NCBI GenBank assembly: GCA_964591705.1
Contig: CAZQCX010000029.1
Coordinates: 1 to 19,909 of the forward strand
From: UBA11855 sp964591705
GTDB taxonomy: Archaea > Thermoproteota > Bathyarchaeia > Bathyarchaeales > Bathycorpusculaceae
Reading direction: 5' to 3'
Length of the DNA: 19,909 nt
Part shown: piece by piece, positions 1 to 6,494 of the stretch
Layout of the letters: every line of letters starts with the position of its first letter
Numbering within the stretch: the first letter of the stretch is position 1
Notes under the pieces: generated by a model
The model's database searches: none
What the model was told of the DNA's origin: nothing
The model's input: the letters and a program-made list of their open reading frames with translations, nothing else
Program-made: the position numbers and the translations under genes

Positions 1-207
1 TTAGTAATTGCAGAAAATGCTATCTGCAGTCAAGTTTAAGACAATTTGACCCTTTAGCGCCAACAATGAGTTTTGTGGCTGCTCAAAATCAAAATTGACT
101 TTTTGTTCTAAAACGACAGCAGATACTCTCGAGTTCTCGCTATTTCCAAATGCTTGATGGCGGAACCAAAATAAACATCAAAGTAGAGGTAGACATGGGC
201 TGAACAT

Positions 208-942
208 ATGTCTGGAACAGAAACGTTACTCCCCTACCTCAGAGAAAAAAAGAAAGATGAAACAGAGCCAACAATCATCATCGATAGCCGCGAAGCAAGC
301 AGCGCACCAAAAATCGTTAAGGGTCTGACTGAACGAGGAGTGAGAGTGAGAAATGAAAACCTTGAGAAAGGGGACTACATACTGTCAGACGAGTGCGCCG
401 TGGAACGAAAAACCGTAAACGATTTTGTATATACGCTCACTCGAAGGTACTTGTTCGAACAGCTTTTCAGACTTAAAGATGTCTATCCAAAATCACTCAT
501 TCTATTGGAAGGCTATCTGCCAATAATCTACAAGTTTAGTCACATTCAGCCAGCTGCAATATGGGGTGCATTGTTTAACCTTGCGAAAAACGGTATTGCC
601 ATAGTAAACACGGCCTCCCAGAAGGAGACCGTTGACTTCCTGCACACAGCTGCTAGACAGGAGCAAAATGTGGAGAAGAGACTCCCAACGGTTCACGCTT
701 TCAAGAAATGCAATACTCTTGCTGACTCGCAAGTGTATTTCGTGGCGAGTCTTCCCAACATAGGCAGAGAGAAAGCCGTCACCTTGTTGAGGTCTTACCA
801 GACTCCGCTCAATGCATTGATCAATGTGGATGATTGGCCAAGAACGGTTCATGGCCTCGGGCCAGTCATAAGCAATAGAGCCAAAGAGGTGCTCAATCAA
901 CCTTTTGGCGAGCAGGCACGAGAAAATGCCGCGGTCACATGA
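208..942 (+). CDS. Standalone ERCC4/XPF-type structure-specific DNA nuclease
   Basis: A 244-aa XPF-family nuclease without the helicase domain, the short layout known from many TACK archaea. Known family role: cutting branched or flapped DNA during repair and fork restart, usually as a dimer. Seen: D26-S-R-E at the start of the nuclease fold, then G55-D56 ahead of E66-R67-K68 and D72, which matches the GD...ERKxxxD metal-binding signature. The C-terminal third holds helix-hairpin-helix DNA-binding segments near residues 179-196 (PNIGREKA) and 214-230 (GLGPVISNRA). The tail shows no obvious PCNA-binding box, although short crenarchaeal XPF proteins often end with one. The ATG at 208 lacks a close ribosome-binding site. 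An A/T-rich TATA-like stretch at about 168-176 would give a short leader. Family is very likely; the exact substrate is not shown by sequence. Confidence 0.93.
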   Translation: MSGTETLLPYLREKKKDETEPTIIIDSREASSAPKIVKGLTERGVRVRNENLEKGDYILSDECAVERKTVNDFVYTLTRRYLFEQLFRLKDVYPKSLILLEGYLPIIYKFSHIQPAAIWGALFNLAKNGIAIVNTASQKETVDFLHTAARQEQNVEKRLPTVHAFKKCNTLADSQVYFVASLPNIGREKAVTLLRSYQTPLNALINVDDWPRTVHGLGPVISNRAKEVLNQPFGEQARENAAVT

Positions 943-984
943 AAAGAATGCAGTAATCCCCAGATTTACTCGCATTACAAAAGC

Positions 985-992
985 AATATAAG
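985..992 (+). promoter_or_regulatory. TATA-box candidate for the membrane-protein pair
   Basis: AATATAAG lies about 45 nt before the ATG at 1036. An archaeal start 22-27 nt downstream would fall near 1012-1018 and leave a short leader containing the GAGG ribosome-binding site at 1024-1027. Placed by eye. Confidence 0.4.
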
Positions 993-1035
993 CTCTCAGT
1001 CGGTAATACTAAACCTGCGAAAAGAGGAATGCTGT

Positions 1036-1566
1036 ATGCAAATACTTGGACTTCTTCTGATTCTCATCAATGTTTTTGCGGTCGCTGGACCCGTGACCGG
1101 AGTAGTTGTAACGTACTATAGCAATCCTGTTGAAATGATCATGCCCCCAGAAGTGGAGGAAATAGTGACTACTGCAGTCGATACAGACGAAGCCATAGAG
1201 ATGCCGCAATACGTTGGCTCCACCTACGATATTGAACTGAGAACCGTTACTGCAACCTTCAGCTTCAAGAACCCATTCAGATTTGACCTTAGTATCAACT
1301 CGGTTTCTGCAGATGTTGAATGCGCAGCGCATGGCGATTTCCTTGGAAGGGCCGCAATCAGCAATCCAGTAGAAGCAAAAGCTGGTTTAACGGTCATGAT
1401 TACTGTGGTTTTCACTTGGACGCAAACCGCTGAAAGCCACTTCCTAACTGCGCATTCAAACCAAGATAGCATCGACATAAAGCTCGTGAACCTGAACTTA
1501 GATGTTAGCGGAATAGTTGTGGAGACACCTGAAAGCATCAGCCTTACTGCTCCTTTGCCGCGCTAA
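1036..1566 (+). CDS. LEA2/WHy-like anchored extracytoplasmic protein
   Basis: 176 aa. Residues 3-24 form one hydrophobic segment, either a membrane anchor or an uncleaved signal; the rest is soluble. The central region has the rhythm of an LEA2/WHy beta domain: a T-x-T-F-S-F-K-N-P strand near residues 73-81, then alternating strands ending in a V-V-F-T-W motif. Proteins of this fold bind or stabilise other components at the envelope; no enzyme function is visible. GAGG at 1024-1027 is well spaced from the ATG. The following membrane protein starts 13 nt after the stop, so the two form one unit. The LEA2 assignment comes from pattern only. It could instead be an archaeal-specific beta-sandwich protein. 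Confidence 0.72.
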   Translation: MQILGLLLILINVFAVAGPVTGVVVTYYSNPVEMIMPPEVEEIVTTAVDTDEAIEMPQYVGSTYDIELRTVTATFSFKNPFRFDLSINSVSADVECAAHGDFLGRAAISNPVEAKAGLTVMITVVFTWTQTAESHFLTAHSNQDSIDIKLVNLNLDVSGIVVETPESISLTAPLPR

Positions 1567-1579
1567 AGGTGAAAAGATA

Positions 1580-2182
1580 GTGACCAAGAGGAATTGGCTA
1601 GGTTTCACTGGGGGCATCACGGTGCTCCTCACCGTAGTTGTTTCACTTTTCGTTCCCTGGTGGCAACTGGTAGCGGGCGATAATCTAGTGAGGGCAAACG
1701 TGTCGCCCATATACACGAACTTCGACCTGATAGGCACCTCCTTCACTATACCGCTGTTGTTCGCTCTCAACATCAGCACCATGATCCTAATGACTGCGGG
1801 AGGCGTAGCAGTATTGATATACTCGCTTAGACCTTTGGCCAGCTACTCTGGACGATTGTTGAGCTTCGGCTACAAGAAACCCCTTTATTCACTGATTCTC
1901 TTCACAGTTGGTTTGATCGCGGTAACACTTCTAGTCAAATCTATCTTAGGTTTTGAAATTCCATTGATCGGTTCAACAAGAGTCACGTTGCCAACAGCGA
2001 TCACTCAAGGCGCAACAGTAAGCGTCCTTCTAGTTGCAAGCTTTCAGTGGCCTTTCTTCCTTGCCATGGCATCCGCAGCATTGTGCATCATCGCAAGATG
2101 GTTCCACAAAAAGATAGCCACGACCGAAGAAACCAATATCGACAATACACCCATCGCAAACCCAACACCAGCTATCCTTTAG
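1580..2182 (+). CDS. Four-helix integral membrane protein, function unknown
   Basis: 200 aa from a GTG start at 1580. The reading frame is open back to an ATG at 1517, but that start lies inside the previous gene and adds a poorly hydrophobic extension. GTG at 1580 follows an AAAGGTGA ribosome-binding site at about 1566-1572 and begins just ahead of the first membrane segment. Four hydrophobic spans are seen at about residues 6-30, 48-77, 92-115 and 137-163, followed by a charged tail rich in K, T and E and then N, P and I. There is no catalytic motif. It is co-directional with, and 13 nt from, the LEA2-like gene, so the two probably form one membrane-associated unit. I do not recognise the family. 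A T-run at 2197-2201 just after the stop could end the transcript. Confidence 0.75.
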   Translation: MTKRNWLGFTGGITVLLTVVVSLFVPWWQLVAGDNLVRANVSPIYTNFDLIGTSFTIPLLFALNISTMILMTAGGVAVLIYSLRPLASYSGRLLSFGYKKPLYSLILFTVGLIAVTLLVKSILGFEIPLIGSTRVTLPTAITQGATVSVLLVASFQWPFFLAMASAALCIIARWFHKKIATTEETNIDNTPIANPTPAIL

Positions 2183-2302
2183 CCCTTAAGAATTGCTTTT
2201 TCTGTCCTGTGGCTGTCAGATATCGCTCGACCGAGATCCTTGTGAGGAACACTTATTTTGGTGACCTCTGAATGAAAATAGCGCCACAGCGGAGAGAAAG
2301 AC

Positions 2303-2419
2303 GGGGCTGTCGGCTAGTTTGGTCCAGGCTTGTAGCCTCGGGCGCATTCCTCAGCTACAAGCGTTCGGGGGATGCCGAGACCGCTATAGACCCCGGTTCA
2401 AATCCGGGCAGCCCCACCA
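2303..2419 (+). tRNA. tRNA-Pro(CGG), intron-containing, CCA encoded
   Basis: Acceptor stem GGGGCTG (2303-2309) pairs with CAGCCCC (2409-2415), discriminator A2416, encoded CCA 2417-2419. D-stem 2312-2315/2327-2330 is half wobble, with A14 and GG18-19 present. Anticodon stem GTAGC (2332-2336) pairs with GCTAT (2383-2387). The loop is C-T-CGG-G, then the intron, then C, so the anticodon is CGG. T-arm CCCGG-TTCAAAT-CCGGG (2392-2408) is perfect. Without the 39-nt intron, the tRNA is 75 nt before CCA. Position 26 is U, so it is not an obvious substrate for the Trm1 enzyme encoded further along. Confidence 0.95.
2343..2381 (+). other. Archaeal tRNA intron at position 37/38 with bulge-helix-bulge
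   Basis: A bulge-helix-bulge can be drawn by hand. The anticodon stem is the outer helix. The 3' bulge is ACC (2380-2382). The central 4-bp helix is CTCG (2337-2340) with CGAG (2376-2379). The 5' bulge is GGC (2341-2343). The inner helix is GCATTCCTC (2344-2352) with GGGGGATGC (2367-2375). Cutting after the second base of each bulge releases 2343-2381, the canonical site for the archaeal splicing endonuclease. The intron also carries GCTACAAG (2354-2361), a perfect complement of the exon CTTGTAGC at 2329-2336. Confidence 0.88.
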
Positions 2420-2461
2420 GGCACGGTAGGAATTTTGAATAGAGAAGCCTCTGAAAGGTGG

Positions 2462-2863
2462 CTACGATATTGCTTTTTGCACCGCGTCTAAAACTTCCGT
2501 TAAGTCAGTTCTGCCTACTTTCAAACCTCTCTTCGAGACGCTGAGGATATTCGTATAACCTTTGGATGCCAATTCTTTTTCCAGAACACTCAGCGTTCCA
2601 CCCTGTTTTATCGCATAAGTGCAAAACAGAATTGTTTTCTTACCATTACCTTGAGGCAAACGTTTCACGAAGGCATGAACCTCTGGAGTAGGCTTCAATC
2701 CCATGACTGGTGTTCCAATAATCAGCAGACCATAATCATTAACAATAGATGGCTCACGTTTAACAGACAAATCAATCAGAGGCGCCTTGACCAATTCCGC
2801 AATTGCCTCTGCCAAACGTTTTGTGTTTCCCGTTCGTGAAACGTATAAGACGCAAGCGTTCAT
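2462..2863 (-). CDS. Flavodoxin-like FMN-binding protein
   Basis: 133 aa, the size of a single flavodoxin domain. Residues 4-8 form the first beta strand, followed by the phosphate-binding loop S9-R-T-G-N-T14, the standard FMN site. The later I-I-G-T-P strand-loop near residues 48-52 matches the second FMN-contacting region. Flavodoxin-family proteins carry one or two electrons between redox partners or serve as the flavin domain of quinone reductases. Its neighbour is a UbiA enzyme with quinone-type features, so a role near lipid-quinone redox chemistry is reasonable but only inferred. The gene sits alone between tRNA-Pro and the minus-strand UbiA gene. The ATG at 2863 has no strong ribosome-binding site, so the mRNA may be leaderless. 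Confidence 0.9.
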   Translation of the reverse strand: MNACVLYVSRTGNTKRLAEAIAELVKAPLIDLSVKREPSIVNDYGLLIIGTPVMGLKPTPEVHAFVKRLPQGNGKKTILFCTYAIKQGGTLSVLEKELASKGYTNILSVSKRGLKVGRTDLTEVLDAVQKAIS

Positions 2864-2911
2864 GCTTCAATATACAAATCACTTGCTTAATAGCGCTTTT
2901 CGCCGAGTAAT

Positions 2912-3853
2912 CTAAGTTGCCAGCACGATAGCCAGAAGATACCCTATCATGAGAGCATTGAAAACAAACAACGCAGCAACGTTTAGGGCACTAAGGCGAT
3001 TGACAGGCTGTTTCTTAGAACTTCCTACGAATGCAAGCAGCCCAGCTATTAGCGGAACGACTGAAAAAAGGGCTACAACCAAAATATTAATGGTAGAAGA
3101 AGGAAGGAGCATACCATAAAGCAAGAAAGTCAACGTGGAAGCAACTGTTAGGAGCAAAACTAGACAGAAGACGACATGCGCGCCCCGCCTAACCGCAAAA
3201 GTCCTTTTCAAACCTTTCCAGTCCACCTCAACGTCAGGTGCCTCTAGGCTGAGGCTTAGTATCAACCCATACATCATGAAAGGAACCGTAAAACATAGGA
3301 ATAGGGGATCAAAATGACCTCTGAGGGCAAGGTATCCCAACGCGGGAACTGCAAAACCTGTTACGCTAGCTATGATTATCTCCCCAAGTCCCCGAGAAAC
3401 CAAACGCAATGGGGGTGCTGAATAGAACCATCCAGCGAGAGCGGCACTCAAGAAAATTACAAAAAACTCTATTGGCACAATTACAAAGAGAACAAGACCG
3501 ATTGCCAACACGTTTGACAACAGAAACAGTGAAAGTGAAATACATCTAGCCAAGGGTCTAAGATCTGGGTTGTAGACTAATACGTTTCTACCCTCCAAGG
3601 ACTTTCCCTGACAACTGTATTCGTCGACGTCAACGTCAAAGAAGTCGTTGCTGTAATGGGTTGAGAGGTCTCCCAAGAGAATAACCACATAGCCTAAAAT
3701 GTACTTCGTTATGTCAAAGGTGCTGCCTTCCACGATTGCCAGAAGTGATCCTAGCGAGAAAGCCAATGCCCCACCTATGACTATGTGAATCCGGATTATT
3801 CGAAGAATTCTCGGGGTTCTCACAGAATTTTCTCTCAGTTTTCTTATTTTCAT
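2912..3853 (-). CDS. UbiA-superfamily prenyltransferase (MenA-like)
   Basis: 313 aa with eight or nine hydrophobic spans. The first Asp-rich site reads N69-D-F-F-D73-V-D-V-D77, matching NDxxDxxxD. The second reads P-D-V-E-V-D-W-K-G near residues 206-214, followed by the K-R-T-F-A-V-R-R-G element. UbiA enzymes use these two Mg-bound sites to hold a polyprenyl diphosphate and attach it to an aromatic or lipid acceptor in the membrane. The wording around the first site (H-Y-S-N-D-F-F-D) resembles MenA-type 1,4-dihydroxynaphthoate prenyltransferases. No other menaquinone gene is in the window, so the acceptor is not proven. A second, different UbiA gene starts 55 bp away on the other strand. The ATG at 3853 begins a basic N-terminus directly before the first membrane helix. 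Confidence 0.9.
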   Translation of the reverse strand: MKIRKLRENSVRTPRILRIIRIHIVIGGALAFSLGSLLAIVEGSTFDITKYILGYVVILLGDLSTHYSNDFFDVDVDEYSCQGKSLEGRNVLVYNPDLRPLARCISLSLFLLSNVLAIGLVLFVIVPIEFFVIFLSAALAGWFYSAPPLRLVSRGLGEIIIASVTGFAVPALGYLALRGHFDPLFLCFTVPFMMYGLILSLSLEAPDVEVDWKGLKRTFAVRRGAHVVFCLVLLLTVASTLTFLLYGMLLPSSTINILVVALFSVVPLIAGLLAFVGSSKKQPVNRLSALNVAALFVFNALMIGYLLAIVLAT

Positions 3854-3908
3854 AAAGGAACAAACTAATAATTAACATCATCCTCTAAAGGAATCAGCAG
3901 GTCTCCAA

Positions 3909-4805
3909 ATGAAGAACACCCTGAAAGCTTACATGGATCTAATGCGCTTGCATTTCTTTTTCGTCTGGCCGACTATCTTCTGCTCAGGGCTGTTCCTTGC
4001 ATTTCGTTATTATGGCGAGTTTTCCCTTGTCCTTGTGGGCAAAGCTGCTTTAATCGGGTTTCTAGGGTTTGAAGCCGGGCTCGTTTTAAATGACATTGTA
4101 GACGCAGAGATTGATAAGAAAGATGTGGAGTTTGACAAGCTAACTAAGTACTGGCGGGTGTTCGGAAAAAGACCTATCTCACAAGGATTGATCTCCCGCA
4201 GAAGTGCACTCATGCTTTTTGCAGTTCTTGCAGGAGCCACGGTTATTCTGATTTTAACTTTGCCATTCCCACAATCAGGCTATTTGCTTACGTTAGGGGC
4301 AATCTGTTACTCTCTCGAGATATTCTATCAGGTTAAGAAACGGAATGAGACACTGCCAACAGCTCAGCTTCTGGGACGAATAGACTTCACTCTCTTCCCG
4401 ATTGCAGGGTATCTGTGTACAGGGCGCCCAGACGTTAATGCTCTTCTGTTTGCTTTGTTCTTCTATCCACTGGCGATGGCACATTTGGGAGTCAACGACA
4501 TGGTTGACGTTGCAAATGACCAAGCAAGAGGCCTGAAGACTATACCCATTCTATTTGGCATGAAACGAACAGCATACTGGATACTCGCGTTCACAATAGT
4601 TCATTTCGTCACTGCTGCTGCATTTATGAGTAGGCTTGGAACGGCTGCAATTGTTGGATTGATAATTGGTCTTTCACTGCTGACTATCGGTACCTTCCTT
4701 GTTCTCAAGAAGCAGACTGCTGACGCGGGTCTCAAAGCTTTGCCGATGTTCCACCTAACCATGTTGGTGTACTCTGTCTCCATAATCTTGAGCTACTGGA
4801 TTTAA
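3909..4805 (+). CDS. UbiA-superfamily prenyltransferase, second type
   Basis: 298 aa, polytopic. First catalytic site N61-D-I-V-D65-A-E-I-D69; second N196-D-M-V-D200-V-A-N-D204 followed by Q-A-R-G-L-K-T-I-P. Both fit UbiA-family diphosphate binding. K-R-P-I-S-Q-G-L-I-S at residues 87-96 resembles the R-P-I-x-S-G element of archaeal digeranylgeranylglyceryl phosphate synthase and of 4-hydroxybenzoate-type enzymes. Candidate roles are therefore attachment of a geranylgeranyl chain to an archaeal lipid or to a quinone head group. It shares only about 55 bp of divergent promoter region with the MenA-like gene, which suggests joint control. The second Asp motif differs clearly from the neighbour's, so this is not a recent duplicate. 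Confidence 0.88.
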   Translation: MKNTLKAYMDLMRLHFFFVWPTIFCSGLFLAFRYYGEFSLVLVGKAALIGFLGFEAGLVLNDIVDAEIDKKDVEFDKLTKYWRVFGKRPISQGLISRRSALMLFAVLAGATVILILTLPFPQSGYLLTLGAICYSLEIFYQVKKRNETLPTAQLLGRIDFTLFPIAGYLCTGRPDVNALLFALFFYPLAMAHLGVNDMVDVANDQARGLKTIPILFGMKRTAYWILAFTIVHFVTAAAFMSRLGTAAIVGLIIGLSLLTIGTFLVLKKQTADAGLKALPMFHLTMLVYSVSIILSYWI

Positions 4806-4819
4806 GGTACAGCTTGGCA

Positions 4820-4960
4820 AGTTAAGAGACTCAAGATTAAAGCGCAGGTTCAACTTGAGAAAGACTTAACTATTATGTTTCTTAGGACTTAGAGTCTGGC
4901 GGGTGAGTGGATCCTCCACCCGTTCCGCCATAAAAAATCCCGGTGTCGGAGGTTAAGAGA
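4820..4960 (+). promoter_or_regulatory. Structured leader of the QueT-type gene, candidate translational switch
   Basis: Stem A is AGTTAAG (4820-4826) with CTTAACT (4865-4871). Inside it, CTCAAG (4830-4835) pairs with CTTGAG (4854-4859). Stem B is TGGCGG (4897-4902) with CCGCCA (4925-4930). A rival stem is CGGGTG (4900-4905) with CACCCG (4917-4922). The bases 4952-4960, immediately before the TTG start, repeat 4821-4829 exactly (GTTAAGAGA), so the CTTAAC strand of stem A can instead mask the ribosome-binding region. CCTCC at 4913-4917 is also fully complementary to the GGAGG at 4948-4952. Loop GGAT (4909-4912) can pair with ATCC (4937-4940) across an A-rich linker. Pairings are seen; switching is inferred. 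Confidence 0.5.
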
Positions 4961-5506
4961 TTGAAACTTGACAGTAGAGACCTGACTATAGCTGCCTTAT
5001 TCACCGCGCTATATGCAGTGATAAACTTGATTCAATCATTCTCAATTGGGAACCCAACAGTTTACGGTCCAATACAACTGCGCCTCGCTGATTTCATGAT
5101 CGCGCTCGCCGCTTTGTTCGGGTGGCCATTGATCGGCGGAGTCACAGCAGGCTGCCTACTAACAAACGCTTACTATTTCATTGGCGTTCCAGACGTGGTA
5201 CTAGGTCCCATTGCCAACCTTGTCGCAGCTTCTTTTGTACTGGCTTTGAGAAAGCATCGTTTGCTGGCTTGTATTTCAGGCGCCCTGCCGGTTGGATTGA
5301 TCGTAGGGAGTTACTTGTGGCTGTTCTTTCCCCCGCCGGACGTTTTCGGTATCTTGCCAGCTTGGATAGCCATGATTGTAAGCATAACCATCAGCAGCCT
5401 GATTGCAGTCGGAGTTCTTGGTTATACTATTTTATCATTGCTAAGCAGCCCTAAGATAATAGGACCACTGAAATCTCGAGGACTCAAAGTCGTAAAAGAC
5501 AAGTAG
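4961..5506 (+). CDS. queT: QueT-type ECF transporter S-component, likely 7-deazaguanine precursor uptake
   Basis: 181 aa from the proposed TTG start at 4961; the frame is open back to a GTG at 4943. TTG is preferred because GGAGGT at 4948-4953 sits 7 nt before it, whereas the GTG has no ribosome-binding site and lies in the structured leader. It has five or six hydrophobic spans. Diagnostic QueT-like stretches are L-T-I-A-A-L-F-T-A-L-Y-A-V near the start, G-P-I-Q-L-R-L-A-D, then G-G-V-T-A-G-C-L-L-T-N and L-G-P-I-A-N-L-V-A-A. QueT proteins are substrate-binding subunits of energy-coupling transporters, linked in bacteria to uptake of queuosine precursors. In archaea the likely use would be preQ0 for archaeosine. 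The ATPase and T-component are not here. Substrate is inferred. Confidence 0.85.
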   Translation: MKLDSRDLTIAALFTALYAVINLIQSFSIGNPTVYGPIQLRLADFMIALAALFGWPLIGGVTAGCLLTNAYYFIGVPDVVLGPIANLVAASFVLALRKHRLLACISGALPVGLIVGSYLWLFFPPPDVFGILPAWIAMIVSITISSLIAVGVLGYTILSLLSSPKIIGPLKSRGLKVVKDK

Positions 5507-5618
5507 CAGTTACCTCCAGCGCGAGAACTAAGAATCGCCTGCCTGGAACAACAACTTACCCAAGAAACATATTGCCGGTCAGAAACAGAAGCTATGTGAA
5601 AGTGGGCAGCATAGGCTT

Positions 5619-6485
5619 ATGTGGCAGAACCACGAGTGTAATCTTATGCTGCTTGTCGAGAGAATGACAGCGCTAGATTTTCCGTTTGCTGTCAAGCTCG
5701 CCAACACTATGAAATGGAATATGACTGAGGAAGACTTCGAGCTAAACCTGAGACTCGAACCGGAAGGATGCTTTGCCATGTTCGACAACCTGAAACGAGT
5801 TGGCATCGCGACAAGCATAAGTTACGAAAAGGTTGGGTGGGTTGGCAACCTCGTCATAGATGAAGCCTACAGAAAACAAGGAGGCGGGACATTGCTTCTG
5901 CAGAAAGTCATCAGCCACCTGAAAAACAAAGGTGCAGAAACCATAGGACTCTACGCATACCAACACCTCGTTGGATTCTACGAAAACGTCGGATTCAAAT
6001 CCACCAAGGACTTTTCAGTTTTCCAAGGAAGAATCAGGGCAAACCACATCTCAAACAAGTTGAAGAAAATAAGTGAAAACGATGTTACAGCAGTGATTGA
6101 TTTTGACATGGAACACTTCGGCGGAAACAGAAAAAAACTGCTCGAGCTAATCCTCCTCAACAAATGTAATGAAAGTTACCTATCAAGACACAAAGGCAGA
6201 ATAATCGGCTACATCGCAGCGAAAAGATATGAAACAATGGTCGAAATAGGACCATTGGTTTGTGAAAGAGACGACAAGGGTTTGGCGAAATCGCTTCTCG
6301 AAACCATCTTGTGTGATTCTGAAAATAATGAAGCATTCGTGTGCCTGCCAAGCAACGACAAAACCCTTGTTCAGGTACTCACAGAGACGGGACTGCAAGA
6401 AAGCTTTCGCGCGACAAGAATGTTTTTAGGACCCGCAGTATCCGAAAGCTGCACCTACATTCCTGAATCGTTAGAAAGAGGTTGA
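5619..6485 (+). CDS. Tandem-domain GNAT N-acetyltransferase
   Basis: 288 aa. The N-terminal GNAT domain has the acetyl-CoA loop R85-K-Q-G-G-G90 after the strand V-G-N-L-V-I-D, then a Y-A-Y-Q...F-Y-E-N-V-G-F acceptor-side motif typical of complete GNAT folds. From about residue 150 a second, degenerate GNAT-like unit follows, with D-M-E-H-F-G-G-N-R-K and M-F-L-G-P near the end, as in two-domain GNAT proteins. The family transfers acetyl groups to amines of small molecules or protein termini; the acceptor cannot be read here. The start is uncertain: in-frame ATGs at 5646 and 5664 would also keep the fold, and none has a clear ribosome-binding site. The stop is 9 nt before the next gene, so it probably leads a three-gene operon. 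Confidence 0.88.
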   Translation: MWQNHECNLMLLVERMTALDFPFAVKLANTMKWNMTEEDFELNLRLEPEGCFAMFDNLKRVGIATSISYEKVGWVGNLVIDEAYRKQGGGTLLLQKVISHLKNKGAETIGLYAYQHLVGFYENVGFKSTKDFSVFQGRIRANHISNKLKKISENDVTAVIDFDMEHFGGNRKKLLELILLNKCNESYLSRHKGRIIGYIAAKRYETMVEIGPLVCERDDKGLAKSLLETILCDSENNEAFVCLPSNDKTLVQVLTETGLQESFRATRMFLGPAVSESCTYIPESLERG

Positions 6486-6494
6486 CTCCCAAGG

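Noticed and set aside
1..188. A minus-strand open frame of about 60 codons ending at the left edge, with protein-like composition.
   Set aside because: It has no ATG, GTG or TTG near its start, only internal TTG codons, and no ribosome-binding site. The stretch 1-207 is best read as intergenic, with the nuclease promoter near 168-176.
1517..1579. Longer N-terminus for the four-helix membrane protein starting at ATG 1517.
   Set aside because: It lies within the preceding gene; GTG 1580 has a good ribosome-binding site and a normal membrane-protein start.
2207..2289. CTGTGGC/GCCACAG inverted repeat flanking the region before tRNA-Pro.
   Set aside because: Seven base pairs at a distance of about 70 nt is close to chance, and no further pairing extends it.
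4897..4942. Intrinsic terminator for the upstream UbiA gene.
   Set aside because: The hairpin is followed by A residues, not T residues, and archaeal terminators need a T-rich tract.
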